DNA of 64,000 nt from Sequoia sempervirens (taxonomy: Eukaryota > Streptophyta > Pinopsida > Cupressales > Cupressaceae), in NCBI GenBank assembly GCA_007258455.2, contig VDFB02187766.1, positions 273,268 to 337,267 of the forward strand, read 5' to 3'. This document shows positions 1-11,066 of the stretch, piece by piece. The notes under the pieces were generated by a model. That model searched no databases, was not told the DNA's origin, and saw nothing but the letters and a program-made list of their open reading frames with translations. Position 1 is the stretch's first letter, and every line of letters starts with the position of its first letter. Made by a program: the position numbers and the translations under genes.

Positions 1-82
1 TGACTGGGCTCTCTAATGCCGGTGTTCGGCGAAATACTTCGGATAAGACTCCGTAAATGACACGACATACGCGCCAAAGCTG

Positions 83-89
83 TATATAA
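83..89 (+). promoter_or_regulatory. TATA box of the BSP gene
   Basis: TATATAA lies about 90-115 bp upstream of the two possible start codons (173 and 197) of the only host gene, a spacing that fits a short plant 5' leader. No other core promoter element is claimed. Confidence 0.5.
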
Positions 90-196
90 TCCCCACCACT
101 CCATTCGTTTTCGATAACAAAGATAAGCTGCCTTTCAAACCGTTTGCTTGGCGTGAGATAGAAGTTCTGGTTGTGGAGAAAAATCTTGGGTGGAGA

Positions 197-895
197 ATGG
201 CCAGTAGCTCTGGTGCAGTGCTCGGGTTGATAGCCCTGACGGCGATATTAATGGGCCACGCTACTGAAGCGGTGGATTTCAAATTCTCTAATAACGCGCA
301 GGGAACCTCCGGCGGCAACAGATTCGATCAAGAGATCGGCCAGAGCGGAGCCCTTGAAATTATGGACTCCTCCACTAAATTCATCTGGGACGCTTTCCAA
401 CAGCAATCGGCTGCAGATAGGAAGAATGTGCAGCAGGTTAGTCTCAGCGTGGAAAGCATGAACCGCCTCGACGTCGCTGCGACTACGAGTGGAGACCAAA
501 TTCGCCTCAATTCAGATTATGTAGCCAACTACGGAGGGGACGTCAAGGCAGAAATTCGAGGAGTTCTGTACCACGAAATGACGCACGTATGGCAGTGGAA
601 CGGCCAAAACAATGCTCCCAGTGGTCTCATTGAGGGCGTTGCAGATTATGTGCGCCTCACTGCAGGGTTGGCTCCTTCTCACTGGGTCAAGCCCGGCAGT
701 GGAGACAAATGGGACCAGGGTTATGATGTAACTGCCTATTTCTTGCAGTACTGTGACAGTATTAGCTCTGGATTTGTTGCCAAGCTCAATGCCAAATTGG
801 CTTCCGGATGGAACGTGGGATTCTTTAATGATCTCACTGGCAAATCTGTTGATCAGCTTTGGAGTGATTACAAGGCCAAGTATGCTTCTGCTTAA
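197..895 (+). CDS. Basic secretory protein (BSP) family, putative secreted zinc peptidase
   Basis: Single-exon gene for a 232-residue protein of the plant basic secretory protein family, apoplastic proteins linked to defence and thought to be metallopeptidases. I chose the ATG at 197 because it puts a clean signal peptide at the N-terminus: MASSS, then a hydrophobic stretch ending near ATEA at about residue 25. An in-frame ATG at 173 would add eight residues, including charged ones, ahead of it. The key motif is HEMTH (residues 126-130) followed by VWQW, the HExxH zinc site typical of this family. It is followed by GLIEGVADYVRL (143-154), the second conserved block. Length is normal for the family and the frame is intact to the TAA at 893. 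No intron is needed. Catalytic activity is inferred from the family. It is the only gene here that looks like a functional host gene. Confidence 0.9.
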   Translation: MASSSGAVLGLIALTAILMGHATEAVDFKFSNNAQGTSGGNRFDQEIGQSGALEIMDSSTKFIWDAFQQQSAADRKNVQQVSLSVESMNRLDVAATTSGDQIRLNSDYVANYGGDVKAEIRGVLYHEMTHVWQWNGQNNAPSGLIEGVADYVRLTAGLAPSHWVKPGSGDKWDQGYDVTAYFLQYCDSISSGFVAKLNAKLASGWNVGFFNDLTGKSVDQLWSDYKAKYASA

Positions 896-951
896 AGATC
901 AATATTCTTAGTTTAAATTATGATCTACCTATTATATACCGAACTATGACA

Positions 952-957
952 AATAAA
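952..957 (+). terminator. Possible polyadenylation signal of the BSP gene
   Basis: AATAAA lies 57 bp after the stop codon, in an AT-rich 3' flank. The hexamer is common by chance in DNA of this composition, so this is only a candidate. Confidence 0.3.
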
Positions 958-1211
958 CGAACTGCAAACTGGAATTATAAATTCGTACCTACCTTAAAAT
1001 GACAGTGGATGTCTAGAAGGCAACCATCAGTTAGTTATATGAGCGCTTTTATTCTAGGAAGTGTAATGGATGTCTTGATAAGAAATTCAAGAGAATTTAT
1101 AAATAAATTGTATATTTTTTTGAAGTAATATAATTTTCATTAAAATATATTATTAATTTTATTTTAACAATATTTAATTAAGAGATATTAAGTTTCCACA
1201 ATTCATAATTA

Positions 1212-1297
1212 TGAGTTAATTTTGCTTCTGGTTTTGATTGTGTGTGTTTTTGTCATCAAAACACAAACACAATCAAAACCAGAAACAAAATTGACTC
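1212..1297. repeat. Long near-perfect inverted repeat (hairpin)
   Basis: Two arms of about 38-40 bp, roughly 1213-1251 and 1257-1297, are almost perfect reverse complements with a loop of only a few bases (TGTCAT). The arm core is TTCTGGTTTTGATTGTGT. The 13-mer CAATATTTAATTA occurs just outside on the left (1168-1180) and again at the right edge (1297-1309). This looks like a tiny foldback or MITE-like element, but the superfamily cannot be named. It lies about 320 bp downstream of the BSP gene. Confidence 0.6.
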
Positions 1298-1309
1298 AAT
1301 ATTTAATTA

Positions 1310-2868
1310 GTGATGTTTCAAATTATCTATAAATCATTTTTCAATAACTAAAATTGATGTGATTGTAATACTAATTTGAAATGACATAACATATGTATAT
1401 GATATGACAATAACTTTGGATGAGAGTCTCTATAAGTAGACATTTTCATAATGGATAAGGACAAATTCATTTGTTGAATAAATGTTGCTAAACATTTTTT
1501 TAATATTGAAAGATGTCACAACTTTCTACATTTGTTATATATATGGTAAGGAAAATGTTTATACCATGTTTTACAAATTATTCTCCAATATTATATAATA
1601 CTTCTTTTCTCTCAGGGTTGTTTACCTAGTCCAGTAGGTGGATAATTTGTGCATGTCTTGAGAATGGGTTTTTCTTTGGCCAACATCATTATAAACTTTT
1701 GTAGCTGATATTGTGCTTTTACTAAATGAGCTTGAAATCTTTCTCTTTTCAAATTCAATGTTTTTCCTATGCGTCAAAATAGAATGTTACTAGAAATTAA
1801 AATAATAATGTGTAGCTATTAACTTTTTCTTAGCTATTGTAATTAAGGAACAATTTATATAAATTCTAGACAAAGAGGTTAAATATTTTACTATATTGTT
1901 TTCAATTGCTCATGTTTAGACTTATATAACATAGACATTCTAATTGATTATTTATGCTTTGATTTTTTCTTTGAAGTGAGGATAAGTGAATGTCTAAAAC
2001 AAGGATTTAAAATTGTTGTTTGAAAGATTGTGTGATAAAATTAGCATTCATGCATTTTCTATAAAAAAAAGAGCAATTGTAGTCTAACCTCTTGTTTCTT
2101 TCTAATAATTTATTGCGTATTTTATTTCATTGTGGAATATCCATCAAAAGAAAATGAATGTTTTATTCAAAATCCTTTTATGAATTTAACTCTAGACAGA
2201 GTTGATGATAGTTGATTATGACTTTATTTAGCATAAGGCCTTGTGATGTGTGTAGAATGATTGCCCCTACCATGGATATAGTAATCCTATGTTATAGGTT
2301 GTATTGATATAGTTTTTGGTTTATTTGGTATCATGTTGGGCAATTGTAGTTATCAAATATTACTGAGATATGCATGCAATTATGATGTCTTAGATATGAT
2401 TGGGTATACAATAACTATGATATCTCTAAAATATCCTATAACAAGAATAGCATAAATCTATAAAATTATTGTAAAAATCACTTGTTAAAGTTTTATTAGT
2501 TAAACTTTATGCTATATTATTTTTCTAGTTGTTTATTATGCATTAATAGATTTTGCCATAAATAATTATTTATAGAATGAGCTTTATTAACCCAAAACTA
2601 CTATTAAAATAGAAAAAAAATTAATGAAACAATACCTTAACATCATCTGTGTTTGAATGGCATGTCCATAATTCTTATAGGAAACTATTATAAATTCATA
2701 GAAAAGAAAGGCGAGGTGTTTTTGAAGAAGACTAATAAGAAGGGCAGGAAGAAAAAGTATGTCCCCATTTACACTAAGTCAAAATTCATTATTATCCAAG
2801 GATTTGATGGGGAGAAATATGTGACCACGTGTAACTTTGATTTTTGTTTGAATGAATAAATTAATTAT
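1310..2868. other. AT-rich intergenic DNA, no gene recognised
   Basis: Very AT-rich sequence with no coding frame I recognise. A short lysine-rich open frame at 2653-2859 has no recognisable domain or promoter context and is not called as a gene. Confidence 0.5.
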
Positions 2869-3600
2869 AAGCCTGTCGGCCTAAACTTGACAAGCCACCT
2901 TATGTCGTCTCCAGCTAGTCATCGCTGTCTTCAACCGCCTCACATTCATTCATGCTCTCTCACCTATCTGCTATAAATATCATAGCTAACACTCTGCTAC
3001 AGTGTCTAGAAAATTAATTGTGCATTTATCTATAAATCTAATCAATGAGCCTGTATTTAGCAAAGCTCAAATTCAAAGTTTTATTCTATTGTTGTCTTCT
3101 CCTTTGTTACATGTTTTCTTTTATAGTATCAAAGCTGCTTGGTAGAAGATCGTGAAGACCCTGGAGAGTAGAAGAATTTGGTGGAGTGTTGATGTTGAAG
3201 GCATTATAGTTGCTAGCTGTAGTTGTAGTTATGAAGATTTATAGAGAAATAAGTCAATGTCTGGTCGTAGATAAAGATAGTGTAATCGATTAGAAGTAAG
3301 GTATCACTTTTGCCATAAATCAAAGACAAGTTAATGTTCATGGGTACCAAGCTTATGGGAGAAAATTTGTCAGAAAAGATTTATGTGAAAAGAAAATTGC
3401 TAAAGGAATAAGCCTATTGTATCTTTGAAGTTCTTTTCATCACAAAAGGATATTAATCTCCGCCATTGCTAAAGAAGGGATCGTGGAGGAGGAAAAGTCT
3501 GCTTATCAAGAAGAAGAGATCATAGAGACTGAAAAGCCCATGGTATTCCCGAAGCAATAACTGTCATCACCGAAGAAATGAAGAAGCCGCCAATAAGGAT
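2869..3600 (+). mobile_element. Decayed Copia-like LTR end and primer-binding site
   Basis: TATAGTATCAAAGC at about 3126-3139 is a mutated form of the initiator-methionine-tRNA primer-binding site (TGGTATCAGAGC) used by most plant Copia elements. Upstream is an LTR-like stretch with CTATAAATATCATAG near 2970. Downstream is a purine-rich stretch resembling the gag leader of Copia elements, but no gag frame survives. The left LTR boundary and a partner LTR could not be found. Confidence 0.35.
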
Positions 3601-4329
3601 GGTTGATGTTGGTAAAATACATAATATCTTATTGATGAATATGAGATACATTTATATGAAGGAATGTGGAAGCGGCTGAAACATTTTAACTGCATACACC
3701 CATTGCAACTATATCGCTAGTTATACAATGTAATATTGCTAACATTCGTCTTATTATTACATTGTTTCTACAAATGTATCCCCTAAAAGCTCTTATTCAC
3801 TTTGTCAAGGGACCTCCCGTTAAGACTTACATAATAAAAATTGCTGAATATAAAATGTATATACATCCTTGCGAAGATCTTCCTTGAAGAAACAAATCCT
3901 GAATCAGGTTCAAAACTCCTCTAGAAGCTTTGAGCTGAATTTCCAAGTTCTTCCTCCATGAACTCCTAAACCGTAGACCATAGTTATTGGACAACCACCC
4001 TTGACAGGTTGTCTCATTGACCCTCGTAAAGGTATAACCCTTGTGGGATGAGGTTTGGAGTTTTAAATTAGGTTTCCTTTATGCATTTATGGTCTATTCA
4101 TGCTTTGTTTAATGGCTGCTTGGTTTGAAGCTTTCAAGAATTTCATTGGGAATATAGCTTAACTAACTAAATCTTGTTTAATTTTGCATGGATATGATAG
4201 ATTTAGTTCATGTTATGATTATAGCCATATTTTGGTGCTAGAAGGAGGGTAGAACTAACCAAATTTAATGAATTTTTCTTGAGTTTCCCATGATTTTGTA
4301 GGTTTCAGGGTAGAGCAACACTATTGAAT
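3601..4329. other. No gene recognised
   Basis: AT-rich sequence with short open frames only. The adjoining minisatellite may belong to the same decayed element, but nothing shows it directly. Confidence 0.4.
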
Positions 4330-4610
4330 TTTTTTAGAGCATCACTATTGTGAAATAGCCTTGTTTTTGCATAATAGCCTTGCTTTTGCAAAATAGCCTC
4401 ACTATTGCTAAATCAAAATAGCATCACTTTTACAAAATAGCCTCGCTATTGCTAATTCAAAATAGCCTCGCTTTTGCAAAATAACCTTGCTTTTGTGAAA
4501 TAGTCTCACTTTTGTGAAACAACCTCACTTTTGTGAAATACCCTCGCTTTTATGAAATAGCCTCATTATTGCTATCCAATAGAGCAATGCTATTGCAAGG
4601 TAAAACCTAG
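4330..4610. repeat. Degenerate minisatellite, unit about 19 bp
   Basis: About twelve imperfect copies of a unit close to AAATAGCCTCGCTTTTGCA run through this stretch. Unit length ranges from about 18 to 25 bp because some copies carry an extra CTAAATCA-type insert. Sites vary mainly C/T and A/G (CCTCGC, CCTTGC, CCTCAC). All frames contain stops, so it is not a coding repeat. Confidence 0.8.
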
Positions 4611-5068
4611 AATTAAATTTTCATGTCTACCTTAATTTTTCAAGTTTATTTGTTCTCTGATCATTTATTGACTTTTGGTTTTTATCTGAAAGGCTAACTA
4701 ATTTTGTAGATTTGGAGAGGAGCATAAAATATTGAAGTGAAGGAGCAAAATGCCTTCTAATATTCATTGTAAAAGTGGATTTTAAACACTTATGGGATGA
4801 TATAACCTATCATATGCTACTTTATTTCATGCTTTAGGATGACTATATTTCATTTGGGTTTAAAATTTACAATGCCTTGATTTTTCAAAGTTGGTTAAAC
4901 ATGAACCCAAACATCCTGACTATTGCAATGTTGGTTTAAAAATTAAATAGAACAGATATACACTTCAGTTTGGTGCTATTAAAATGAAGTTATTATTGCC
5001 TTTGAGGATTTAAAAGGAATGAGTGTATTTTGTGATTTTCATGCTCGTGTGAACTTTTAGTGCATATC

Positions 5069-5199
5069 CACTCCCCTTGCACTTCATGTGATCTTGGGTG
5101 AAGAGAAACACTCTAATTTTACAAACCTTTTTGGTCACCCAAGAACTTGTTATGTATCCTCTCCCCTTGTGGTTTGTGCAATCTTGGGTGAAGAGAAAT
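5069..5199. repeat. Pair of 40-bp direct repeats
   Basis: A segment ending in ATCTTGGGTGAAGAGAAA occurs at about 5069-5107 and again at about 5160-5199, each preceded by CTCCCCTTG. The spacing is about 92 bp. The rest of 4611-5633 has no gene I recognise. Confidence 0.6.
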
Positions 5200-5633
5200 A
5201 ACATTTTTCTTGTCTTTTCTAGATAAGGGCCTACTAATGAGATACATCTCGCAATGGAGAACTCATATAAGCAACTCTAAAAGCATGTTTACCAGTAGGA
5301 TATACAAAATTTGTGAAATCAAAAGAAAGTAGCTTATATTAGGGGTGTGGTAACATGACAGTGACTCATCCTCGTCTGAACATAATGGGTCGGGTAGGAA
5401 CAACTAAAGCTTTAAGTAGCTTATGTATGCTTTAAACCCCTTGTGTTAATGGATGTCATTAAACACTTTTTCTTAGTAACCAACCAATTTTTCCAAAACG
5501 TACTTTGAAGTAGTGCATGGGAGGTGCACCAATCCCAGAAGTCACTTACCACATTCAATTTTTGGTTGAGGCAATAAATAAAAAATGGGATGAACTCTTT
5601 CGCTTGGCATGTCAAAATAATACATTTACTTGA

Positions 5634-7405
5634 TGAGCGATAGATTTTAAGGTGTAGGAATGCTATGTCTATTTTGCTCAAATAGGGTCTTACACCTAAT
5701 GGAAAGAGATAGATCCCACACCCAAAATCTAGGTGGGTCACTCAATCTAAGGGATGTATGATATAATTATGTCTAGATACAATGATCTAGATGCAGAAAA
5801 ATAGTAAAATATAGTGATTATTAAGTGAAAACTATTGAAATTTAACTTGTTTGAAAACACATTATGATATGTGAAAACACCTAGAAATGTAAACAAAATT
5901 GAACATAAATGGATGAAACTGAAAGTGTGCACTTGAGATATTGATGAAGACTAGAAATGACATTTGGAATACTATTGATCCTAATTTTTAGGCCTAATGG
6001 GACTCATTCGCCATTCTAGGAGAATTAGTCCTAGATTTGGTAAACTGTTCTGGAGGCTGTTTCAGACAAATGGATATCAAAAAATGCAGAAAACCAAAAC
6101 TAGGCCTAGAAGTGGGACTCATTCACCACCCATGGTGATTGATTCCAATTTTGAATTTTTGAAGATTCAAAGGTGGAAACAGGAGCCTTCGGTCTACACT
6201 TTCTACCTCTCCAAGTGTCTGGTTCTGAAACTGTCAAATTTAGGCTTGAAGGTGACTTTGTGTTGATTTTTTTCCTTATCCAATTAAGAGATGACTTGAA
6301 AAAATTTACAATGCAATATTTAATGATTTCTAAGCCTCCAAGATGTCTAAATCTACAAACACACAAGAAGAGAAAGAGAAATGTTGGATGTTAGGGCATG
6401 GGGGTTTGCCTTGGTCAAACCCCTTTGTAGGTAATTAAACCAAAATGGAGAAAAAATGTAATAAAGAATGCAATAATGGAGTCAATACCTTTCCATGAAG
6501 ATTTATCTTGAATGCATGTAACAAAACATGAAGAATCTGCCCTTGAATTTCTTAGGAAGTTATCTTGATGACTTGCAATGATGAAAACCCTAACTTAGTT
6601 GACTTGAGGGAGAAGATAGATGATGAATGAATGATAAGAGATGTGTGAATGAGTTAAGAGATGTAAATTATGGTTTAGAGACTTGATTTATAGGCAATTC
6701 ACCTTATTTTCCCATTATTTGGATCTCTAAGGTTGACATGGAGAAAAATTAAACCTAAAACCTAATTTTTCCTACTCAAAAGTAAAAATTGGCCCAAATG
6801 GGACTCTTTTGCCACCTTGAGAAAATTAGTCCCACCTACCAGGGACTCATTTGATAGCTAAGATGTTGGGAAATAAGGAAACAAGGTTTTTATGATGTTT
6901 TTGTCAATTATTTGATCAATTTATGCCTCGGTATGCACAATATGGGATAATAGGGGCCTATTAATGATAATGTGAAGGTGAATGAGGGCTTGGGACACAA
7001 AATTCAATATGAAAGTGTGATTAAGTACAATTTACAACATTAAAATGAGGTCCACATAGTCTACAAAGGCACAAGAAACAATGTGAATGTGTAAAACACA
7101 TTACAACAATAGGTTAAAGTTAAGTTTATTTTACAAGCCTTCTATATTGATGTGATAATGTATTTAAATACATTTTATAATGTTGAATTAAGGGAAAATG
7201 GGTTCAGTAAGTCTAGAAAAGCATGAAATTCCTTCACAAGACTTTACAACACCTTTACAAGACAATGTTAAATGAATTTGAAAGGGTCCAAGACCTAGTG
7301 TGGATGTGAAAAACACCTCACAACACCAAATCAAGGCCTCATTAAGTCTAATTTATCATTAATTATTCCCCCAAATCAAGCAAGTATACTTTTTTATATT
7401 GTACA
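5634..7405 (-). mobile_element. Solo LTR of the element III family
   Basis: This 1772-bp stretch is the reverse complement of the LTR of element III (compare 11067-12748 and 44144-45948). Read on the minus strand it begins TGTACAATAT and ends in TCA. It is flanked by a perfect 5-bp duplication, CTTGA at 5629-5633 and at 7406-7410. No internal region, PBS or PPT adjoins it, so it is a solo LTR left by recombination between the two LTRs of a former element. It carries several of the GGGACT/AGTCCC hairpins (near 5999, 6113 and 6799). The clean duplication also fixes the family's LTR ends and its 5-bp target-site size. Confidence 0.85.
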
Positions 7406-7410
7406 CTTGA

Positions 7411-8244
7411 TATAGCCTATTTTTCTACTCCATCTAAACATGGATTACATCACTCCTTAGGGGATGAGGTAAACCTACTAAAAAGTATGTACCTACTCTT
7501 TAGGATTGCTATGTGACTAATTTTTTTTAGACCAACTAGAAACTATTGTAACTACTTGTGAAATATCTCTATCACCCATTGAGTCAGTAAATACATTGCT
7601 TGGTTTCAAATAATTCAAACAAACATCAATATGTTCAAATTTCAAACCCTTTGGTTAGTGTGAATACCTTGAAAAGCCATATATTTGCGCATCCTTAAGG
7701 ATATTTTGTTTTATCTATAAAACATTAGGCTTCTGAATATTTAGGCTTATATCAAAATCCATATTATTCCAAAGTCAACATAGGAGACTATGGCTTTAAC
7801 ATCTTGATCTTCACATTTTAAGCTTTTTGAAAGGAAAGTTGTTTAGTTATAAACATTTAGTTTGAAATTAATCAAGACCTTGAATGTGGTAAAAACAATT
7901 TCATTTACCCAAAATTAAATCAAACGAACACCCCACATTGATTTTATGTTCAAAACATCTTCCAAAGAAACAAAATGAAAACAAGGAAAATTTATTTCCA
8001 AACATTGTCTCCAAGTTCTACCATCCAAACATTGAATTCATAGGTTCACCACTTTAAGGGTAAGGCATTTTTCCACTACCTTGATCTTATAGAAAAAGTA
8101 CCTCTCAAAAAATTAGGATTAATTATCCCATCCATCTCAACACATTTGACATCTCACCTCACAAACAACTTAAAATTTTTGGACACAACAACATTCTAGA
8201 CTTAGATTATCATCATTCAATCCCCTAGTTTAGCTATATGTGCA
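7411..8244. other. Unassigned spacer left of element IV
   Basis: AT-rich, with no coding frame or repeat copy that I recognise elsewhere in the window. It may be the left part of whatever element IV inserted into. Confidence 0.4.
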
Positions 8245-9868
8245 TGTAGTGTAGAAAATGTAGCCCTTTACATTTTCACACTTGTTTGGGCCCTCCATGC
8301 TAAAATTGGGCTCCTTTATTCCTTATTTGGTATTATTTTGCATCCACAAGCCTTATTTAATGTATCTTTCCAAGGATAATCTCGAAACTTATGTAATTCA
8401 ATCAACCATAATTCAATGATTTTGGTTTGTATGACCCAAATTTAATGATCTGGGACTCATACGCCACCTTGGGAATATAGGTCCCACCTATGTTTTGGGG
8501 CCTAAATCTGAATTTAGCATAAAACATAACATTTCTTGAAATTTATGTCCCAAGCCTAGCCAACTTAGACTCATATGCCCCAACTAGCATATGAGTCCCA
8601 CTTAGCTTAAACCTAACTTTGAATTCAAATCTTGGAGGGATTTTCTCTTCCTAGATCTGATGTCAGCTTGTAGTGTTGTAATTTTGGGAAATTTGGCATA
8701 AACAAGTGTAAATACAAAGTTATTTCACTCATTTTCTCCTAGTGATTCAAGTATTCAAGCATTATATAAAATTTGAGATCAAGAGAGTTTACAAGAGCAT
8801 TCAATAGTTTATTATCAAGCATTTTGGAGCATTATTCAAGATTCAATCATCATGTTGAGGTCAACATGCATCATGTTTATTTTTTAGCTAACATTTGTGA
8901 TGTAGGCATCTTATGATTCAAGCAAGCATTGAAGTCAAGATCCATAACATAAAATCAAGAGTCAAGATCCACATTCATGCTAGCCATTACACACAAGATT
9001 GCAACCTTTGTTACAAGGGTTTGGTGAGTTGCAACATCACATATGGTTCATTCATCATTCCTTCTTTCTATTTGATTTTATTTTGAGGTTTGATTACCAA
9101 AACGCGGTTTGACCAAGACAAACCCCTATCCACTAACAATTTTTTTTTCCCTCTCTTTGATGTGTGATTTGTAGATCTAGGTTGAAGATACATTAAAGAG
9201 AAATATTGGAGAAATTTTTTCATGTTGTGAAATTTGTCATCTACATTGCAAGATCACGGAAAGTCATCTACAAGTTGCAATTCAATGTTTTAGACTTAGG
9301 GATTTGACAGGAGAGAGGCTACATGAGAACATTAGAGGATATCAGAGTTTCAAATCAACCCCAATACTGGGGCTAAAAAACACTTGTGGCTTATGAGTCC
9401 CAATATACCTACCTATTTTTAGGCATTTTATGTAGATCTTGGTTTAATAGTTCTAGATTCCAGTTTCAGCTCGAAACCCTAAACTAGGACTAAATTGCTC
9501 ATGTTGGCATATGAGTCCTAGTGTGCACTAAAATTCAAAACTTCAGGATTTCATACCTCATTTCAAGATTCTTTAGTTTTTCAAGTGCACCTCTGCCCTT
9601 TCTTAGTCCATTCCTCTATTTTTTTAGTTTATTATCTTGAATTGCATAGTTAGGTTAATACATCATTGCATTTCTTTCTTTTCAAGCCATTGCTTGGTGG
9701 TGAACCCAATTTTAGTCTTTAATAACACCCTAGGACACCTTATTGCATATTTATTTCCCTCATTTCCATCACTAGATTGAGATATCTAAGGTTTCCTTGA
9801 ATGAAACTTGTAGGAAATTGGTGGTTCTATCTCCCTAAACATAGAGCTCAACAATCTTCAACATTTTA
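8245..9868 (+). repeat. 5' LTR of element IV
   Basis: 1624 bp, beginning TGTAGTGTAG. It aligns by eye along its length with 56589-58175. It contains GGGACT/AGTCCC hairpins near 8452, 8567 and 9480. The core promoter box seen in the partner LTR (TATAAATA at 57052) has decayed to TGTAAATA near 8706. No PPT precedes it, as expected for a 5' LTR. Confidence 0.8.
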
Positions 9869-9870
9869 TT

Positions 9871-9880
9871 TTGGTGAACC
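9871..9880 (+). other. Candidate primer-binding site of element IV
   Basis: TTGGTGAACC starts just after the LTR end, and element III has TTGGTGAACT at the same place (12751-12760). A conserved TGG-initiated site directly after the LTR is what a tRNA primer site looks like. I cannot name the tRNA. Confidence 0.45.
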
Positions 9881-9945
9881 TAGACTTTAGAACACCTCAT
9901 TTCTTATTTGGAGTACATCATAGTCCTAAATTTAGCCTACATTAA

Positions 9946-10644
9946 GGCTATGCGTAGGATCATCATGGAAAAAATAAACCCTTAAGTGGCAAAAAATTAC
10001 AAAAAATTAGAGTTAGGCAACTTGACATAAAAAATTTGAATAAGTTATCTATATTATTTCATAAAGATGTAAGAATAGAATTTGTAGCAAATTAAATGTA
10101 GTTTCTAAACTACTAGGTTTATTTAAAAAAAATTATATTTGGTGATGTGAATATTCTATTTTGGTAGAGGACTAATGTCCAGATGCGATGCATATTTTTT
10201 TTTTTAAAAAAATTCCAAGTAATAATGAATTATGATTTTTTTATTACAACTTTTAAAAAATATAAAAAATTGTATGTTTGACTACCTTAACTTGGTCAAA
10301 ACTTCATGAAATTCAAATTTTCTTTTTTTAATCCTATAGTCTATGAAGCATAGAATGTGATGCATGTTTTAGATTCAAATAATGTGATACCATTTGAAAG
10401 CTATAGATGTTTTTCAATCAGCCTATCAATGAAGACTTTAGTCATAATTCAAATAGAAAATGAATAATAATTATTTATTAAATTCAAAGTAAAGCATAAT
10501 TTATATTGGTGGAAATCTAAGAATCTCCTTTAAAAACCCTTTTCATTTCATCAATTTTGGGTAAGAAAAAAGTCGTCAGTCACATACCCTACAAATACCC
10601 ATCATATCGCCACCTTTTGGCCCATCATGATCCTGCACATACCC
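9946..10644. mobile_element. Non-coding TIR transposon, copy A (699 bp)
   Basis: Starts GGCTATGCGTAGGATCAT and ends ATGATCCTGCACATACCC, an imperfect terminal inverted repeat of about 22 bp. TTAA flanks both sides (9942-9945 and 10645-10648). The homologous leader of element III at 12811-12830 lacks it and has a single TTAA, so this is an insertion. Relative to copies B and C it has lost about 90-130 bp internally. No coding frame. Confidence 0.8.
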
Positions 10645-11066
10645 TTAAATTTGCATTAGGTCTTGCATTAGTTAATTTGCATCTAGGGTTTCTTAATCTT
10701 GCATTAGTGAAAGTGCATATAGATTACATCTTTGCATCTTGCATCAATAAATTTCACTTGAAATATGTAATTCTACTTAGCCTAGATATCATTCAAACTA
10801 GAAAACATATCATTCACTAAGAATTTTTTAAAACTAGTGCAAAAACCCTAATCTGGGAGTCATACCCCCCTTTGGGTGATTTTTTCCCAGTGCAGGTTAT
10901 TTTACTTGATTTATGAGTATTCTATGTAGACTATTTTGCAACATAAATTGAATCATAAAAGAACCCTGCTTGGGATGCATACACCCCTATGGATGATTTA
11001 GTCATGTTTCAGATTTGAATCTACATTTTCCAATATTAAAAACTCAATTTGTGTGTTTTAGTTTGT
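10645..11066 (+). other. 5' leader of element IV, right part
   Basis: Continues the leader that starts at 9881. It matches the leader of element III (12790-12870) in its repeated TTGCATTAG-like stretches. Two leader copies of the hairpin motif occur near 10856 and 10970. The leader stops at 11066, where element III enters. Confidence 0.55.

Noticed and set aside
13..510. Minus-strand open frames overlapping the BSP gene
   Set aside because: They are shadows of a well-supported + strand gene and have no recognisable content.
2653..2859. Lysine-rich 68-residue open frame
   Set aside because: No domain, no start context and AT-driven composition; it lies next to a decayed LTR remnant.
4330..4610. 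Possible CRISPR-like array
   Set aside because: Units are degenerate, abut each other without unique spacers, and the context is plant nuclear DNA.
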